Shown here piece by piece: positions 28,201-40,400 of a stretch of DNA of 64,000 nucleotides (within the stretch, counting starts at the first letter, position 1; each line of letters opens with the position of its first letter). The notes under the pieces were generated by a model, which searched no databases, had not been told where the DNA came from, and worked only from the letters and a program-made list of their open reading frames with translations. The position numbers and the translations under genes were made by a program. This DNA is from Tubulanus polymorphus (taxonomy: Eukaryota > Nemertea > Palaeonemertea > Tubulaniformes > Tubulanidae), in the NCBI RefSeq assembly GCF_964204645.1, contig NC_134030.1, forward strand, positions 3,263,855 through 3,327,854. Reading direction: 5' to 3'.

Positions 28201-31200
28201 CATCATTAGAAATATTCAATTATCCTCAATTCAAGACGGTTAACTTAAAATTTACAAGCCAAGTTTCACTTTCAATCGCAGAGATGTGACAAGTCAAAGA
28301 CTGGTTTTTTAGATTGGTTATAGAACCACATTGTTAAACTACTTATAAAACCACCATGATCTTGAGCTGTAAGTTGTTGGTTTGGTTATAGAACCAAAAT
28401 GAGCTTGTCTCGCATCTAAGCGTGGACTGATGCAACTGACACTTTTGATTGATTCTAGACTCTTAAATCGGTCGTTGAGGAAATTGAATAACTTCTGGCG
28501 GTACGGCGGAAAACGATATTAAGGCAGCGAGGGAGAAGATGGTTTACGGTAATTTGAGAAATGAACGCTTTTGAAACAGTTTTTATCAAAGCGTTGATAA
28601 TTATAGCACGAACTGGTGTACGATAAAAAACCAGACATATATACACACGTACAGTACCGAGAAAAATTGTTACAGAATCAAAGACAAACAACTTTGTATT
28701 GTTGATGTAGAAATGGTTATAGATAATCACATGGGAACATAACTTAGGCTAGTCTAGAAGATGAGGTTTTTTATTTACTCTCTCTTCCTGACACGCGTAG
28801 TACTGAACTGAACCAATGTTTATATACCAGTCAGTTATCTAGAATTAGCTAATGTTTATACAGAGAAATATACGAGAAAAACACGCCGAAAAAATACACA
28901 GTCCTTACATCGCATGTTAGAAAACATATCGTAAAATGGTAAATGACACTGAAATATAGAAATACATAGAAATAAAGCTAGCGTTTTGTTAATAAAATGT
29001 GTGTGATTTCTAAATATTTCTATACAGTTGATTTAATTATCATATTCCTCAAACACGACCTCAACCACAATACCCGATAATCAGTTAGTTATTCTTTCGG
29101 TGATTGCAAGAAATTAATAATCATTTGATTCGATTAATCATGAATAACAGACCAGACTACGCGATCTCTTCATTAAGTATCTCTTCATTGTTCTAGTTTT
29201 TACAAAGAAATTAGAGTAATTTGACATCAAAAATAGTAGTTTGATTGATTATTCCAGAAATTATTCTGATTTTGGGAGTACTTTGATATTTTGGGAGAAG
29301 TTGATGTCTTAAAAAGAGCAGAAACTAGTCCCAATTTGTAGTTTTAGTCAGGTCTGTATAAACAACTTAATAACGGGACCCAGTTCCACAGTTAAGATTA
29401 GCGAAGATCTGTAAAACTGTGTCCTCTGGTATAGTGTTGAATTTAAGGCAGGTTTCCATTAGACATATTTTTTGATTTAAGAATAGTATCAATTCTAGAT
29501 TACAAACTCTACCGGCTGTTTCTATCCGGTTTACAGATTATGCTATTCCGGAATAGGTATAGAGTTCGGCAAAGTCCAATCAAAACCTGCCTAAAAAGAC
29601 AAGAGTTTATAGGTGATATTCCTAAGCCACTGTCACTCTACGTACAGATGGTTAAACATCGACTCTTCATATTCAGCTCCCATCAATTGAAACGGTTTTA
29701 TAGTTTTTAACGGAGGTTTGGGAATTATGCGACAATGGGCAATTTGCACAGACAATTACTGGTAATTACGCTAAGAGCTTGAGGGTAGGAATGCAGCACG
29801 GCGTGTCTGCACGTCCATCATCCCTCGAGCACAGACCATTCAAACTGTTACCCCACTGAATTATAACAATCATTTTTGCGAGACTCGCGCTCATTATCGG
29901 TGAGACAACAATGACAGCAGTTTCAATGAACCACAGCTCTCTCACAAACACAAGTTCAACACAAAAACGCTTCCTTAGAAATCGATGGAATTGAATTCAA
30001 TGTTTAATTATGTTTCATCCAGACCTGAAAGTGGCTAGTTTTATACGCCTAGTCTATGTGAGAAGTGCACAGCCTTTGTTCGCTGGTCTCTTGGCTGGGA
30101 GTATGAATCTGATTCATGATGGGGGATATACAGTTTCCTCACGGGTCTCTTACCCAATTTCGAGAAAAATTTCATCTCATACATTGATTCAATTTCTTCA
30201 TTAATTCAGTTCATTTAAGATTGCAAAACTGCCCCTTCATAGTAGCACTCAGTGGCACTCAGTGATACTCAGTGATACTCAGCGATAAGTGGCAGGGAAA
30301 CAAGGAATTAAGTAAAATAGAATCACATAAACTTCATCCATGTTAGATTTTAGATAATCAGGTTAATGTGTATGAAGGTGCACAGGGGGCGCTACCTTAT
30401 CGGGAATTCGATGTAAATGTCATCATCTTCCTCATTGAACAGGGCTAACGGTACTTGAGATATGATTAAAGGCTTTACCTTAAACCGACCACGATAGACG
30501 ACGCCCGAGGGGCTACTGAAAACAAGATGTATAGACAAATTCATTGAAACCATGTGAGAGACAAGAGATAGGCAGAGATAGACAGAGATAGACAGGTAGA
30601 GATAGGCAGAGATAGACAGGCGGAGATAGACAGAGATAGACAGGCAGAGATAGACAGAGATAGACAGGCAGAGATAGACAGAGATAGACAGGCAGAGATA
30701 GACAGGCAGAGATAGACAGGCGGAGATAGACAGAGATAGAGATAGGTTAAAACAATCTAAATTTCTCAATACTAGATACAGAGTACAGACATTCATCTAG
30801 TAACTGTTCTACCCATTGAGCTGATAATCTGATATAAACAGTTTATAGCGAAGTTTCGACAATGTTTTACAAATAAAACAGTGAAGATGTTGCGTGGAGG
30901 TTTTCTCGAAGCCGTACGATTGAATCTCTACAGAATTACATCGTTATCTATAAACAATAACAACATTGATTAATACTTAGTGATAATCGATGATGCATTC
31001 ATTATACTAACTATCATCTCTCTGGACTGTTTCCGATTAACATCAAAACCAAAAACAGTCTTAGCTGTGTATAAAGGGTATGTATAGATGGAGCTGTACA
31101 GGGGGGGGGGAGGGGAGTGACGGAGTAAATGTGATTTGTTTGCAGTTTTACGTTCTTTTGAATCTATTTGATTTATCATTTTCTAGAGAATGTTAGGAGA

Positions 31201-34200
31201 TACAACGAAGGTAGATACTAATTTTACAAAACTAATGCGCAATACACGTTATATTAATAACATTCTTTGTGATAATGTTAAATTTCTTCTTTTTAATTCC
31301 TATTGTAAACTGTTTGTCAATGTGTAATCGAGAAATGTGACAGCTCTTCACAAACCTTAACCAACCCCTCCTGACAGTAATACTGTCATCCTTTATATAC
31401 CATGATGTTTATACGTCCATGGTGGTAGCCCATAGTACCACCATGTACGTAGGTAACACTAAGTGTTGTTAGAGTGTAGTAAATCTTATCTTATCATATC
31501 TAGGAGGGGGTGTATATGGCATGTATATAAGGGGGGTTTACAGGGGGGTAGAGGGAGGAAGCTGCTGGTGATGAATCGTGAATCACAGTAAACGTGGTTT
31601 CAGGCTCAATTAATATGATTAATACGAATGAACGAATGATGACGAGTGAATGTGATCCCAGTCATTACTCTACGAATTATACATTCATACAATTCTATAT
31701 ACAGTAATCATCAATGCAAAATCTCTCTCGCGCAGATGCTTAAAAAATTCCTGTATTTTAAAGTTTTTGCTCGTGAAATGATCGATAAATGTAAACTAAC
31801 ATGTGTGTTAACGTTTATATTCATACAGATCAAACTATTTCATCTTTCAAAAGTGAAACGCAATCAAACAGTCAGTTACGTAATGATCGGATCAGTCGTT
31901 GTCACATCAATTCCAGTCATCAACGTTGAATTCTAATTTACGCAATTCAATTAACTAAGTGCAAGTCGTTATTTGGATAAGTCGTTAACGTAATGATCGA
32001 CACAACTACCGACGACTTTAAGCTAGTTTAACTCGGGCCCCGGGGGTCGTTCGAGTTTCATTAATCACTCGCTGAACCATGAAATACCAGTCAAATCTAA
32101 AAAAATGTCCGATGCAAACTCTGAATTTAGATAAGAGTCTTCATAAAAGAAGTTTTGTCGCCTATTCACCGTTTAATAGATTAGTCTGAGCAGTGAAGTG
32201 AGTAAGAGAGTAAGACTCGATTGCTAAATAAACAATGTTCTATTAATTGATAGGATGCTTATAAGAAGTCATTAAGACTTTAACCGATGATAAGAGAGAT
32301 CAACGATCAAACTTACTTTCTCCTAATAATCGGTCTGATGTATTGTATATCCATTGTTCAGACAGACTCAGGTCGCGGGTCGTCCTGCCTCGTCCTGCGA
32401 CTAGCTCCCGTTGACAGATCACTATGCAGTGAGTATACATGTAATAACACATCACGTATTACGTACATGATGTAGGACAAATCTATTGTATTCAAACACA
32501 TATTTAGTGTCAGTCAAACAATTCCCACAGCTAAACGTCTGCTTGGAGCCGCGGACCGGAGCGAGAGACAGTGGGAGAGATAAGAGACACAGGGTTGTTG
32601 GGGCAGCTTAGAGCCCAAGGACTACTGGAGTAGACCAGAGCTGCAGGACTGCTGGAGTAGACTGGTACAGTAGGATTGTTGGAGCAGCCCAGAGCTGCAG
32701 ATTGCTAGAGTAGACCAAAGCTGCAGATTGCTGGAGTAGACCTACAGATTGTTGGAGCAGCCCAGAGCTGCAGATTGCTGGAGCAGCCCAGAGCTGCAGA
32801 TTGCTAGAGTAGACCAGAGCTGCAGATTGTTGGAGTAGCCCACAGCTGCAGATTGTTGGAGCAGCCCACAGCTACAGATTGTTGGAGCAGCCCACAGCTA
32901 CAGATTGTTGGAGCAGCACAGAGCTACAGATTGTTGGAGCAGCCCAGAGCTACAGGATTGATCAAACAGCCCAGTAGAGAATCTGATCTAGCTGTGTAAC
33001 AAAATTATAAATTCAATGGAAATCAGACACATAAATGACAGCGTGTGTGAACACATACACTGAGCTTCATGTACCCATCTTCGCAGCAACACTTGACTCT
33101 CCTCTGATGAGAGAACCAGAGAGACCAGAGAGACGTGAATGACGTGAATGGAGGAACTCATTGACACATCTCGTGCAGTGAATAGATGTGAAAATGGTCT
33201 AAATGTTTATAACCGACTGTTATGAACATATGTGACCACCACCATCTCTCAGACCGTTTACAAAATAACATCTAATCCTATTATTCTATCAGACTTTAAT
33301 TTATTTCTATTCAAATCCACTGAAAGACTCTTTTTGTGCGGATCTGTAGTTTTACGAGCATTTGATAGGTTTTTCAGACTAAGAGCTAGAGTTATCCAAC
33401 AGCAAACAAATCAGACTGCAAACTAGATACACCAGGACCCAGTTCCACAGTTGTGAGTTAGAGTTAACTCTGAGTTAAAGTTAGTTAATTTTCAATGTTT
33501 TAACTCGGAGTCAAATCTTAACTCACGACTGTGGAACTGGACCCAGACTGCAGATAAGTAATCAGGACCCAGTTCCACAGTTGTGAGTTAGAGTTAACTC
33601 TGAGTTAAAGTTAGTTCATTTTCAATGTTTTAACTCGCAGTCAAATCTTAACTCACGACTGTGGAACTGGACCCAGACTGCAGATTAGTAATCAGGACCC
33701 AGTTCCACAGTTGTGAGTTAGAGTTAACTCTGAGTTAAAGTTAGTTCATTTTCAATGTTTTAACTCGCAGTCAAATCTTAACTCACGACTGTGGAACTGG
33801 ACCCAGACTGCAGATTAGTAATCAGGACCCAGTTCCACAGTTGTGAGTTAGAGTTAACTCTGAGTTAAAGTTAGTTAATTTTCAATGTTTTAACTCGGAG
33901 TCAAATCTTAACTCACAACTGTGGAACTGGACCCAGACTGCAGATTAGTAATCAGGACCCAGTTCCACAGTTGTCAGTAAAGATTTGACTCAAAGTTAAG
34001 TCATTGAAAATGAACTAATTTTAACTCATAACTAACGACTGTGGCACTAGGTCCGTACTACTGACTGAGAGTATTTTGACTGCGGACTATAAGAAATATC
34101 AGACCGCTCTAGAAACAAGACTCTCAACTTGAAACTCAGACAAATCTAGAAACGCTTAGCAAACAAGTGAACATTCAGTGAATCGCGTTGAAGTGAATCT

Positions 34201-36929
34201 CTTCTGAATCGCGTTGAAGTGATTCTCTTCTGTCAGTTTTTTTTTCAAATTGAGATCGAATATGAAGAGATTTCCGATATAAGTTGTTAAAACCCCATTA
34301 TCGCAGAAATCTAGAATAAAACGCTTATTTTGTAACGACGAGAGGATGAGAGAAGGGGAAAAGAGAGAGTAAGGAGAGAGGAGGAAATGAGCTGGAGGAA
34401 AGGAGGAGCAAATGAGAGGGAAAGAGGCTTTGATGTAAGAATGTAAAAAACATAATAGGAGTGAAAATTGTTCGCTACATAGTCATAGGTAGGAACGGGT
34501 AATAAGGGAAGGGAAGTTGAGAAAGGAAGTGGGGAAAGAAGGGAAGTTGAATGGAAGGGAATTGAGAGGGAGTTGAGAGGAAGAGAAGTGGGAGAGGAAG
34601 GGGAGTTGAGAAGGGGAGTGAGGAAGAAGGGGAGTTGAAAGGAAGGGGAAAGAAGGGGAGTTCAAAGGGAGTGGGGAAAGAAGGGAAGTTGAAAGGAAGG
34701 GAATTGAGAGGGAGTTGAGAGGAAGAGAAGTGGGAGAGGAAGGGGAGTTGAGAAGGGGAGTGAGAAAGAAGGGAGTTGAAAGGAAGGGGGAAAGAAAGGG
34801 AGTTGAGAGGGAGTGGGGAAGAAGGGGAGTGGGGAATATTGTAGAATGAAGGCCTCAATTAGTATTCGACATGAGCGCATAAAACATTTGGAAGTCGACT
34901 AATGGTATTGATCTTGCTGATCTGATGGATGATGTCTCGCTAACGGTATTCAGCATCAATGGTTGCATCGTCGAGAAAAACAACAATGACGACGACCGAT
35001 GATGACGATTGCTGCTGCTGCTGCTGCTGGATTCTCAGTAACCGGTGACAGATGATTCAAGGTCGGAACAGAATTCCATGAATTCTGTAAAGCACAGAAT
35101 CATCGACAAATCATGTCAGCAATAAAAACAGTATTTCATTAATCAGGCTGTTAAACGCCTCAATTACATAGTCAACACTGACATAGTGAAATCACATAGT
35201 CAAATCACATAGTCAAATCACATAGTCAAATCACATAGTCAAATCTCATAGTCAAATCACATAGTCAAATCTCATAGTCAACTGACATAGTCAAATCACA
35301 AAGTCAAATCTCATAGTCAAATCACATAGTCAAATCTCATAGTCAACTGACATAGTCAAATCACATAGTCAACTGACATAGTCAAATCACATAGTCAAAT
35401 CACATAGTCAACTGACATAGTGAAATCACATAGTCAAATCACATAGTCAAATCACATAGTCAACTGACATAGTCAACTGACATAGTCAAATCACATAGTC
35501 AAATCACATAGTCAAATCACATAGTCAACTGACATAGTCAACTGACATAGTCAAATCACATAGTCAAATCACATAGTCAACTGACATAGTCAACTGACAT
35601 AGTCAAATCACATAGTCAACTGATATAGTCAAATCACATAGTCAAATCATATAGTCAACTGACATAGTGAAATTCAAGTTGAAATCTGTTTCACAAAAAC
35701 ACTGGATTTAATGGTTAGTGGTTTGAGGTGAAGAATAGTCAGCAGGTGATTGAAAGATTTTGCTGGTGATGTGTAAAGCAATGAGGAAATACAGTATAGA
35801 CTCCTGCTTACCCAGCACCTCTCAAATCAGTGAATTTTACCAAACTTTACTTGATAAAACTTTCAAACTCCCCAATTCATTATGCGGTCAACTCAGTGAA
35901 ATAATCACAGCAGTCTCAAAGCTACCGAGTTCCCTGATTCTCAACTCGGTGAAACATTTACAGCAGTCTCAAAGCTACCGAGTTCCCTGGTTCTCAACTC
36001 GGTGAAATATTTACAGCAGTCTCAAAGCTACCGAGCTACCGAATATTTACATCAGTCCCAATGCTACCAAGCAAGGCAGAGTTAACTGTATGGCAGATTA
36101 TTAAGTTGTTAGAAGGTAGAGATTCAAGGGGGTGTATTAATACTTGGGGGGGGGGTGTATCAATATGAGGGAGGTGTGTATTGGAGTGTATGGGGGAGGG
36201 GGAGATGTGTATCAGCGTGTATAGGGGGGGAGGTGTGTTGAAGGTATATAGAGTATAGTATACCTTGCAGGCATTGATTGAGTTCTTTTCGCTCGTCGTC
36301 TGTTTTTCATCCTTTGAATTGTTTGCGATCGTGCGCTCATACACGAAGTCATTTGATCCCAAATCGGAGTCCGTGTGCCACCGCCGCCGTGTGCCAGCTG
36401 ATCTAACGTGCGCGACCGCGCGCCGCTGCTGGCACACGACGTCATTTCGTCCCAAACTCGCGACCTCGAACTGGTGCACGAGGTCATCGAATCCCACGTC
36501 CGAGACACCGAACGCGAGAACGATTCAGATAACCTTGACCTCGATAACGGCATCTTCCACGCGAGTTCAAAGATCAAATATGAAGTTGAAGGTCAATCGG
36601 CGTAAAGATGAACGCGTGGCGCTGGTCAGTCGATGAGAGATGAGTTTTTTGAGTTATATGTGAGTTTATCATAATGAGTTCATGCAACACGCAGCACACC
36701 AAAAGCACAAACTAAAGATAACATACAATAAATAGATTAACAAATCATTGATTTTTCAAAGTTGTTTGATTGATTCTGTTGTTCGATTGATTTTTCCTCA
36801 ATCAATGTTTATCTGATTGAGATCTGGTTGTTTATAGCCTAATGTTACAGGTGTTGTTGTTTTCAATTCAATTCATTCTAACCAGCTCCAGTTCACACCG
36901 CATCCAAACTATCTGTTCAACAACCAGTA

Positions 36930-36982
<53 letters not shown>

Positions 36983-39900
36983 TCTGACTGATAGTGATAT
37001 GACGCAGCGAATCAATTACAATTCAATTTCATTGTCAGATCGTATTCAGAAACGCCCCCCATTTCACTAATGGCCGCATATGTTTCAAACTATAAAACGG
37101 AACAGGTGTTGAACAATTACAACAACACCCAGTCCAGTCTGCACAACTCGGTATTAGTCATCAATATCCTATTCTTTCCATAAATAATTCCACGATTCCA
37201 CGTTTCCACATTAAGAGCTCCGGTGAGATTTCCGCGAGCGATATTAAAATCCGACGATAAACACTTGTTTCTACTCGATGATAAACCGAACCGACTGCAG
37301 TAACCGGTCCCAGCAGCGACAACAGCGGTTACAGAATTCTCAAAGTGCAACCGTTTCATAAATTCAATAATTTAGATATTTCGTAGAACGATTTCAGTTT
37401 CAAGCCCTAACCGCATCAACGCTAAAGCTTCTTCACTTTAATGGATCAATTGTAATTCCTTACAGTTCAAGAGGATCAGAGTAATTTCCGTATTCATATC
37501 GCGAAACCGCATTATATACATTAGGCCTATATCAACACAACAATTATCAATATCCTTTAATACTCGACTAGAAATGAATTGTAGCCTCGTAAATCCAGCG
37601 CTAGTTTATATTTACTCGATCCCATTTACTGATCGCTTATTTACGCAATATGCACAGAATTTAACACAAAGTCACAACGAGAATTTCTGATCTAATAACG
37701 TAGTCGCATAAATAATATATCTATTCCGCAACTAAACAATGTTGTTACATGTACAGTCTGTACATATATATATCTATAGAATGAACAGGTATTGATTATA
37801 TTTGCCCGTAGTTTGAATTGTTGTCAAGTCAAGTCCCGATAATTGACCTAAATTTATGTGAGTGAATAAATATTCTTAAGTTTTTTTGATGATCAAAATT
37901 ATGTTTCGAAGAACCAGGCACCGCGTAGCCAGGATTATTCAAGAGTTGGTCCATGAACATTGCCAAAAAGGCCTAAATCATGCATGGATATCAGGAGTGG
38001 AATGAGGATAGGGGGGCAAACATGTCTGAGACCTACATGTAATTGGTAAATGAACGGGAATGCTGTAGACGCAAAGGACTTAAGGAGGTCTGGGCCTCAA
38101 GAACATTTTGAAAAAATGTATCATTTTCTGAGCATCTAGAGTGACTCTAGAACAAAATGACCGGTCTATTTGACACCATACATGTAACGTTCTTAAGCCA
38201 GGTTGTGAAATCTTGGCAAAAATAGGGACGGGGCCCGGACCGCTTAGGCCCCCTGGTTCCGCCCCTTGATATGATAGAAAAAGGCATGAGGTAAAGTTCA
38301 GTCATAAGTTCAAATCAAATCAGTATTTCTTATGAGGAAGCCAGGAACAACCCTTGGCAGCGCTCTAGATTCGTGCAAACCCTTTAGCATGTTGACCCCC
38401 ACCTTCAATATCATAGCATTCTAGATCTATACAAAAGAAACCAATCAGTACAAAGCGTGGTGGAGTTTGTAATTAATAATTGACTAACCTACTTATACGG
38501 TTAGGTAAATAATACTAATAAAACATTGGTGTTTGTAGGTGGATCAAATTACCACAAATAACTGAACAAATGAATCATTACATTATATTATAGAAACAAT
38601 AAACAACTGTAATATCATTATTACCTAGACAAAGATATCACACTTCTATGTCAGTCTATAGGCCTACAAACATAGCACAAATAAATGTCAGTTTATTTGT
38701 ATATTTGTATAAAAAAGTGGTAATATTTATATTACACTCTTTTTAAACCAATAAGAGCATAAAAACACCTCTTCTTTAAAAAGATAACTAAAACCCTTAT
38801 TAGTAGACTTCAGTTTATAGCGAAAGGCTCTCCGATATAGTTTACTATGAAAGCTTAGAAAAATTGTGTACCTTGGATCCATGATAAAGTCAAGAAAATC
38901 CATGACCATCATAATCGAGTCAACTTGAAAAATGGGCAAAAATTCAGCTCGCTAATTCTTTATAGGCCTTTAGAATGCGAAAGTATCTTAAAAATAAAAT
39001 TTTGACATCAGAAAAGTATTTGCGGTAAGTGGATTTATTGTTTAATTGCCATTTTGGACAATTCAAAAAAGGATCAAAAAGATTGCGTGTGCGGTATTTT
39101 CACTTTGAAGTTGGAAGTTTGATTCCAAGGAAAACAAATCAGCAAATTTTATATCTCACATGAAACATTTTCATGGGATTTTTCAACGTTGATTCGACGA
39201 ATTAAGCCAATAAAACAATGGCTTTAGAGTGATCGCCTAAATTGAAGTGAACTTTGTTGATATACGCCTACAAATTGACAACACTGCTATAAAAAACTGG
39301 AATATTGATTTGAGGTTATATTTATATCAAACACACTTCAAAACTGAGAGATAAAACAAATCAAAGCACCGCGCAAAATAAATGAGTTATTGACGTAGAA
39401 TGGATTAATCTAAATAAGAAATTGATCCCTTTAGCCCCAGACATTTACAACCTATCACTGCGATGAAAAATACATCCTAAATGATGAAATTCACCTCAAG
39501 GGAAAATGATGTCATTTCTCAGATACTTTGTGTGAAACATACTCTGTATGAGCTTGGAGTAATCTGATTACTCCAAGGTATGAGGAATATATGAATACCG
39601 GTAGGCTACCGAAGTCTTAGCATACTATGATTTCAACACCTCACACTTCAATCCGGAGGAGCATTGGACAGATAGCGGATAATGACGACTGAATGACTCA
39701 AAAGGTAAACACAACACCAATAACAAAAACACAATTAGGCCTACATGGGGAGGGAGGGGGAAGTTACACATAAAGGATTAATTAAAAAATCTAAGATAGA
39801 TTGATTTATCGGGAAGAAACATTTTTGAGGGTTAGGTTATGTAATCAACCCTAGGCCTATGTGTATTTCGCCCGATTTCAAAACTGGTTTATGAAACTTT

Positions 39901-40255
39901 AGACACAGGGAAAAGTTAGACTGCAAACTCCACGATACAACTCTCAATTCATTATTCCATGGTTTTTCCGATCCATATAGTGAATAAGCCTGTACCCTAC
40001 GTACGAATACGAATAAATTACAAGAAATTTTATAGGCCTACAAAATATCTAAAAACTAAATTTAAAAAAACATGAAAGCAGCCAGTTCCCACAATAACTA
40101 AGCGTTACAAGCCTAAAATATAAAAAGGAAAATGTAACTTACTTTTTGACGACTGCAGCTTGCTCGTCATCCGGACTGGTTTCTATTTCATCTTTAAATT
40201 GAACTTTAACCGGAGACCTCGGTTCTTCGTCGTCGCTCATCGTGCGTGACTCCAT
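25283..40255 (-). CDS. PP2C-like domain protein (Drosophila CG9801-like)
   Basis: Predicted protein with a metal-dependent Ser/Thr phosphatase (PP2C/PPM) fold. Exons 5' to 3': 40143-40255, 36264-36533, 30396-30515, 28027-28190, 27521-27643, 26769-26950, 25283-26194. They join in frame to 627 residues and phases match at every junction. PP2C landmarks: VIADGVNWGEKS (metal-binding DGxxG region), VVNVGDSLAF (GDS), VFLTTDGISDNF (DG..D) and a C-terminal DHASIVAYEV in place of the usual DN-type motif. Metal-binding Asp residues are thus mostly retained, so weak activity is possible, but the degenerate first motif leaves a pseudophosphatase possible. Residues about 39-127 are Arg/Ser-rich low-complexity sequence. 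The C-terminal tail is acidic (NYELEEDEEDYPEP). The 5' edge of the second exon is uncertain and another exon may be missing. I know the family mainly as an uncharacterised invertebrate protein; substrate unknown. Confidence 0.85.
26247..26686. repeat. 15-bp minisatellite, about 29 copies, in PP2C-like intron
   Basis: Unit AATCTGAACTCCCTC with scattered substitutions. A 15-bp period without stops leaves both strands open (NLNSL on plus, REFRL on minus). It lies wholly within the intron between 26194 and 26769, so it is treated as non-coding. Confidence 0.9.
27700..27840 (+). repeat. Possible tRNA-derived SINE fragment
   Basis: Contains a B-box-like GGGTTTCAATCCCGG preceded by TGTGGTGGCAGAGTTTATG, with no paired acceptor stem. 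It lies in the intron between 27643 and 28027. Weak support. Confidence 0.25.
28191..30395 (-). other. PP2C-like intron, 2.2 kb
   Basis: No exon recognised. It holds a MITE copy at 29447-29591, a short CAGTTCCACAG-family fragment at 29372-29430, and a diverged foldback near 28300-28440 with repeated GGTTATAGAACCA. The rest shows nothing identifiable. Confidence 0.5.
29447..29591. mobile_element. MITE with GCAGGTTT terminal inverted repeats (second copy)
   Basis: Ends GGCAGGTTT and AAACCTGCC. Alignable throughout with 20796-20947 (shared ATCAATTCTAGATTACAAACT). The flanks TTTAA and TAAA suggest a short A/T-rich target duplication, not resolved. Confidence 0.75.
30545..30750. repeat. Minisatellite of GAGATAGACAG units
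   Basis: About 200 bp of 10- to 24-bp units (GAGATAGACAGGCA). It lies immediately upstream, on the minus strand, of the PP2C-like exon at 30396-30515 and would sit close to its polypyrimidine tract. A long minus-strand frame of leucine/serine repeats here is a low-complexity artefact. Confidence 0.85.
30751..32590 (-). other. PP2C-like intron segment without recognised features
   Basis: Mostly AT-rich intron with short G-runs (31097-31113, 31504-31552). No exon with splice sites and matching phase was recognised. Confidence 0.4.
32600..32955. repeat. Minisatellite of about 28-bp units
   Basis: About 12 imperfect copies of a unit built on GGAGCAGCCCAGAGCTGCAG followed by ATTGTT or ATTGCT. 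Intronic in the PP2C-like gene. Confidence 0.85.
33433..34050. repeat. 130-bp tandem array built from a foldback element
   Basis: Four nearly identical 130-bp units start at 33433, 33563, 33693 and 33823, followed by a diverged fifth at 33953. Each unit is itself a foldback: it opens CAGGACCCAGTTCCACAG and closes CTGTGGAACTGGACCCAG around complementary GAGTTAACTC-type segments. A mobile foldback has become a tandem satellite in a PP2C-like intron. Confidence 0.9.
34335..34845. repeat. Purine-rich low-complexity tract with internal duplication
   Basis: About 500 bp almost entirely of A and G on the plus strand. A segment of about 137 bp beginning GAAGGGAAGTTGAA occurs near 34538 and again near 34677. 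Mirror-symmetric purine tracts of this kind can form triplex DNA. The open minus-strand frames rich in Ser/Pro/Leu are artefacts. Confidence 0.85.
35165..35670. repeat. 13-bp satellite, about 38 copies
   Basis: Two alternating variants, ACATAGTCAAATC and ACATAGTCAACTG, with few other substitutions. Intronic in the PP2C-like gene. Confidence 0.9.
35885..36045. repeat. 55-bp tandem repeat, about 2.5 copies
   Basis: Unit contains AACTCGGTGAAA, ACAGCAGTCTCAAAGCTACC and GAGTTCCCTG. A plus-strand frame spanning it is not considered a gene. Confidence 0.8.
36264..36533 (-). CDS. PP2C-like gene exon 2: Arg/Ser-rich segment with internal repeats
   Basis: The donor (CTGCAAG then GTATAC) ends in phase 2 and joins in frame to the 30396-30515 exon. 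The encoded segment contains three related units built on W-D-x-M-T-S-C followed by an Ser/Arg stretch, at spacings of about 14 and 30 residues. The acceptor shown (CAAG) gives the phase needed to join exon 1, but its pyrimidine tract is poor. An alternative at 36539 also fits, as does an ATG inside an extended exon as an alternative start. Confidence 0.5.
36930..36980. repeat. (TA)n microsatellite
   Basis: About 25 TA dinucleotides in the large 5' intron of the PP2C-like gene. Confidence 0.95.
37117..37359 (-). CDS. Unrecognised 80-codon open frame, possible exon or small gene
   Basis: ATG to stop on the minus strand with more balanced base composition than its surroundings. It encodes a non-repetitive sequence with FGLSSSRNKCLSSDF and GALNVETWNRGIIYG segments and four Cys. 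There is no signal peptide or domain I recognise. It lies in the 3.6-kb 5' intron of the PP2C-like gene and could be an alternative exon, a separate small gene or chance. Codon usage is the only positive evidence. Confidence 0.2.
   Translation of the reverse strand: MKRLHFENSVTAVVAAGTGYCSRFGLSSSRNKCLSSDFNIARGNLTGALNVETWNRGIIYGKNRILMTNTELCRLDWVLL
37360..40142 (-). other. PP2C-like intron 1, distal part
   Basis: AT-rich sequence with no recognisable exon. Open frames are short and lack splice context. It ends at the GTAAGTTACATT donor of exon 1. Confidence 0.5.
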
Positions 40256-40400
40256 CTAACAACACCAACAGCTCATCATAATTAATCCAGATCAGTGACA
40301 GTCAGAGGGACTGCGAGAGAGCTGTTGCAGCATCAGACAGCAGCAGCGGCGGCAGCAGCAGCAGCAGTTTGTGATGGTACAGAACGTAGGTGATGAGGTA
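40256..40400 (-). other. PP2C-like 5'UTR with CAG/CTG repeats
   Basis: Upstream of the ATG at 40255 the sequence is enriched in CAG triplets on the plus strand (40340-40367: CAGCAGCAG and GGCGGCAG), reading CTG on the transcribed strand. A second in-frame ATG 15 bases into the CDS (40240) could also start translation. The 5' end was not located. Confidence 0.4.

Noticed and set aside
30392-30796. 134-codon frame with a long Leu/Ser repeat
   Set aside because: Only the last 40 codons, from the acceptor at 30516, belong to the PP2C-like exon; the rest is an intronic minisatellite.
34475-34858. Ser/Pro/Leu-rich minus-strand frames
   Set aside because: Complement of a purine-rich low-complexity tract.
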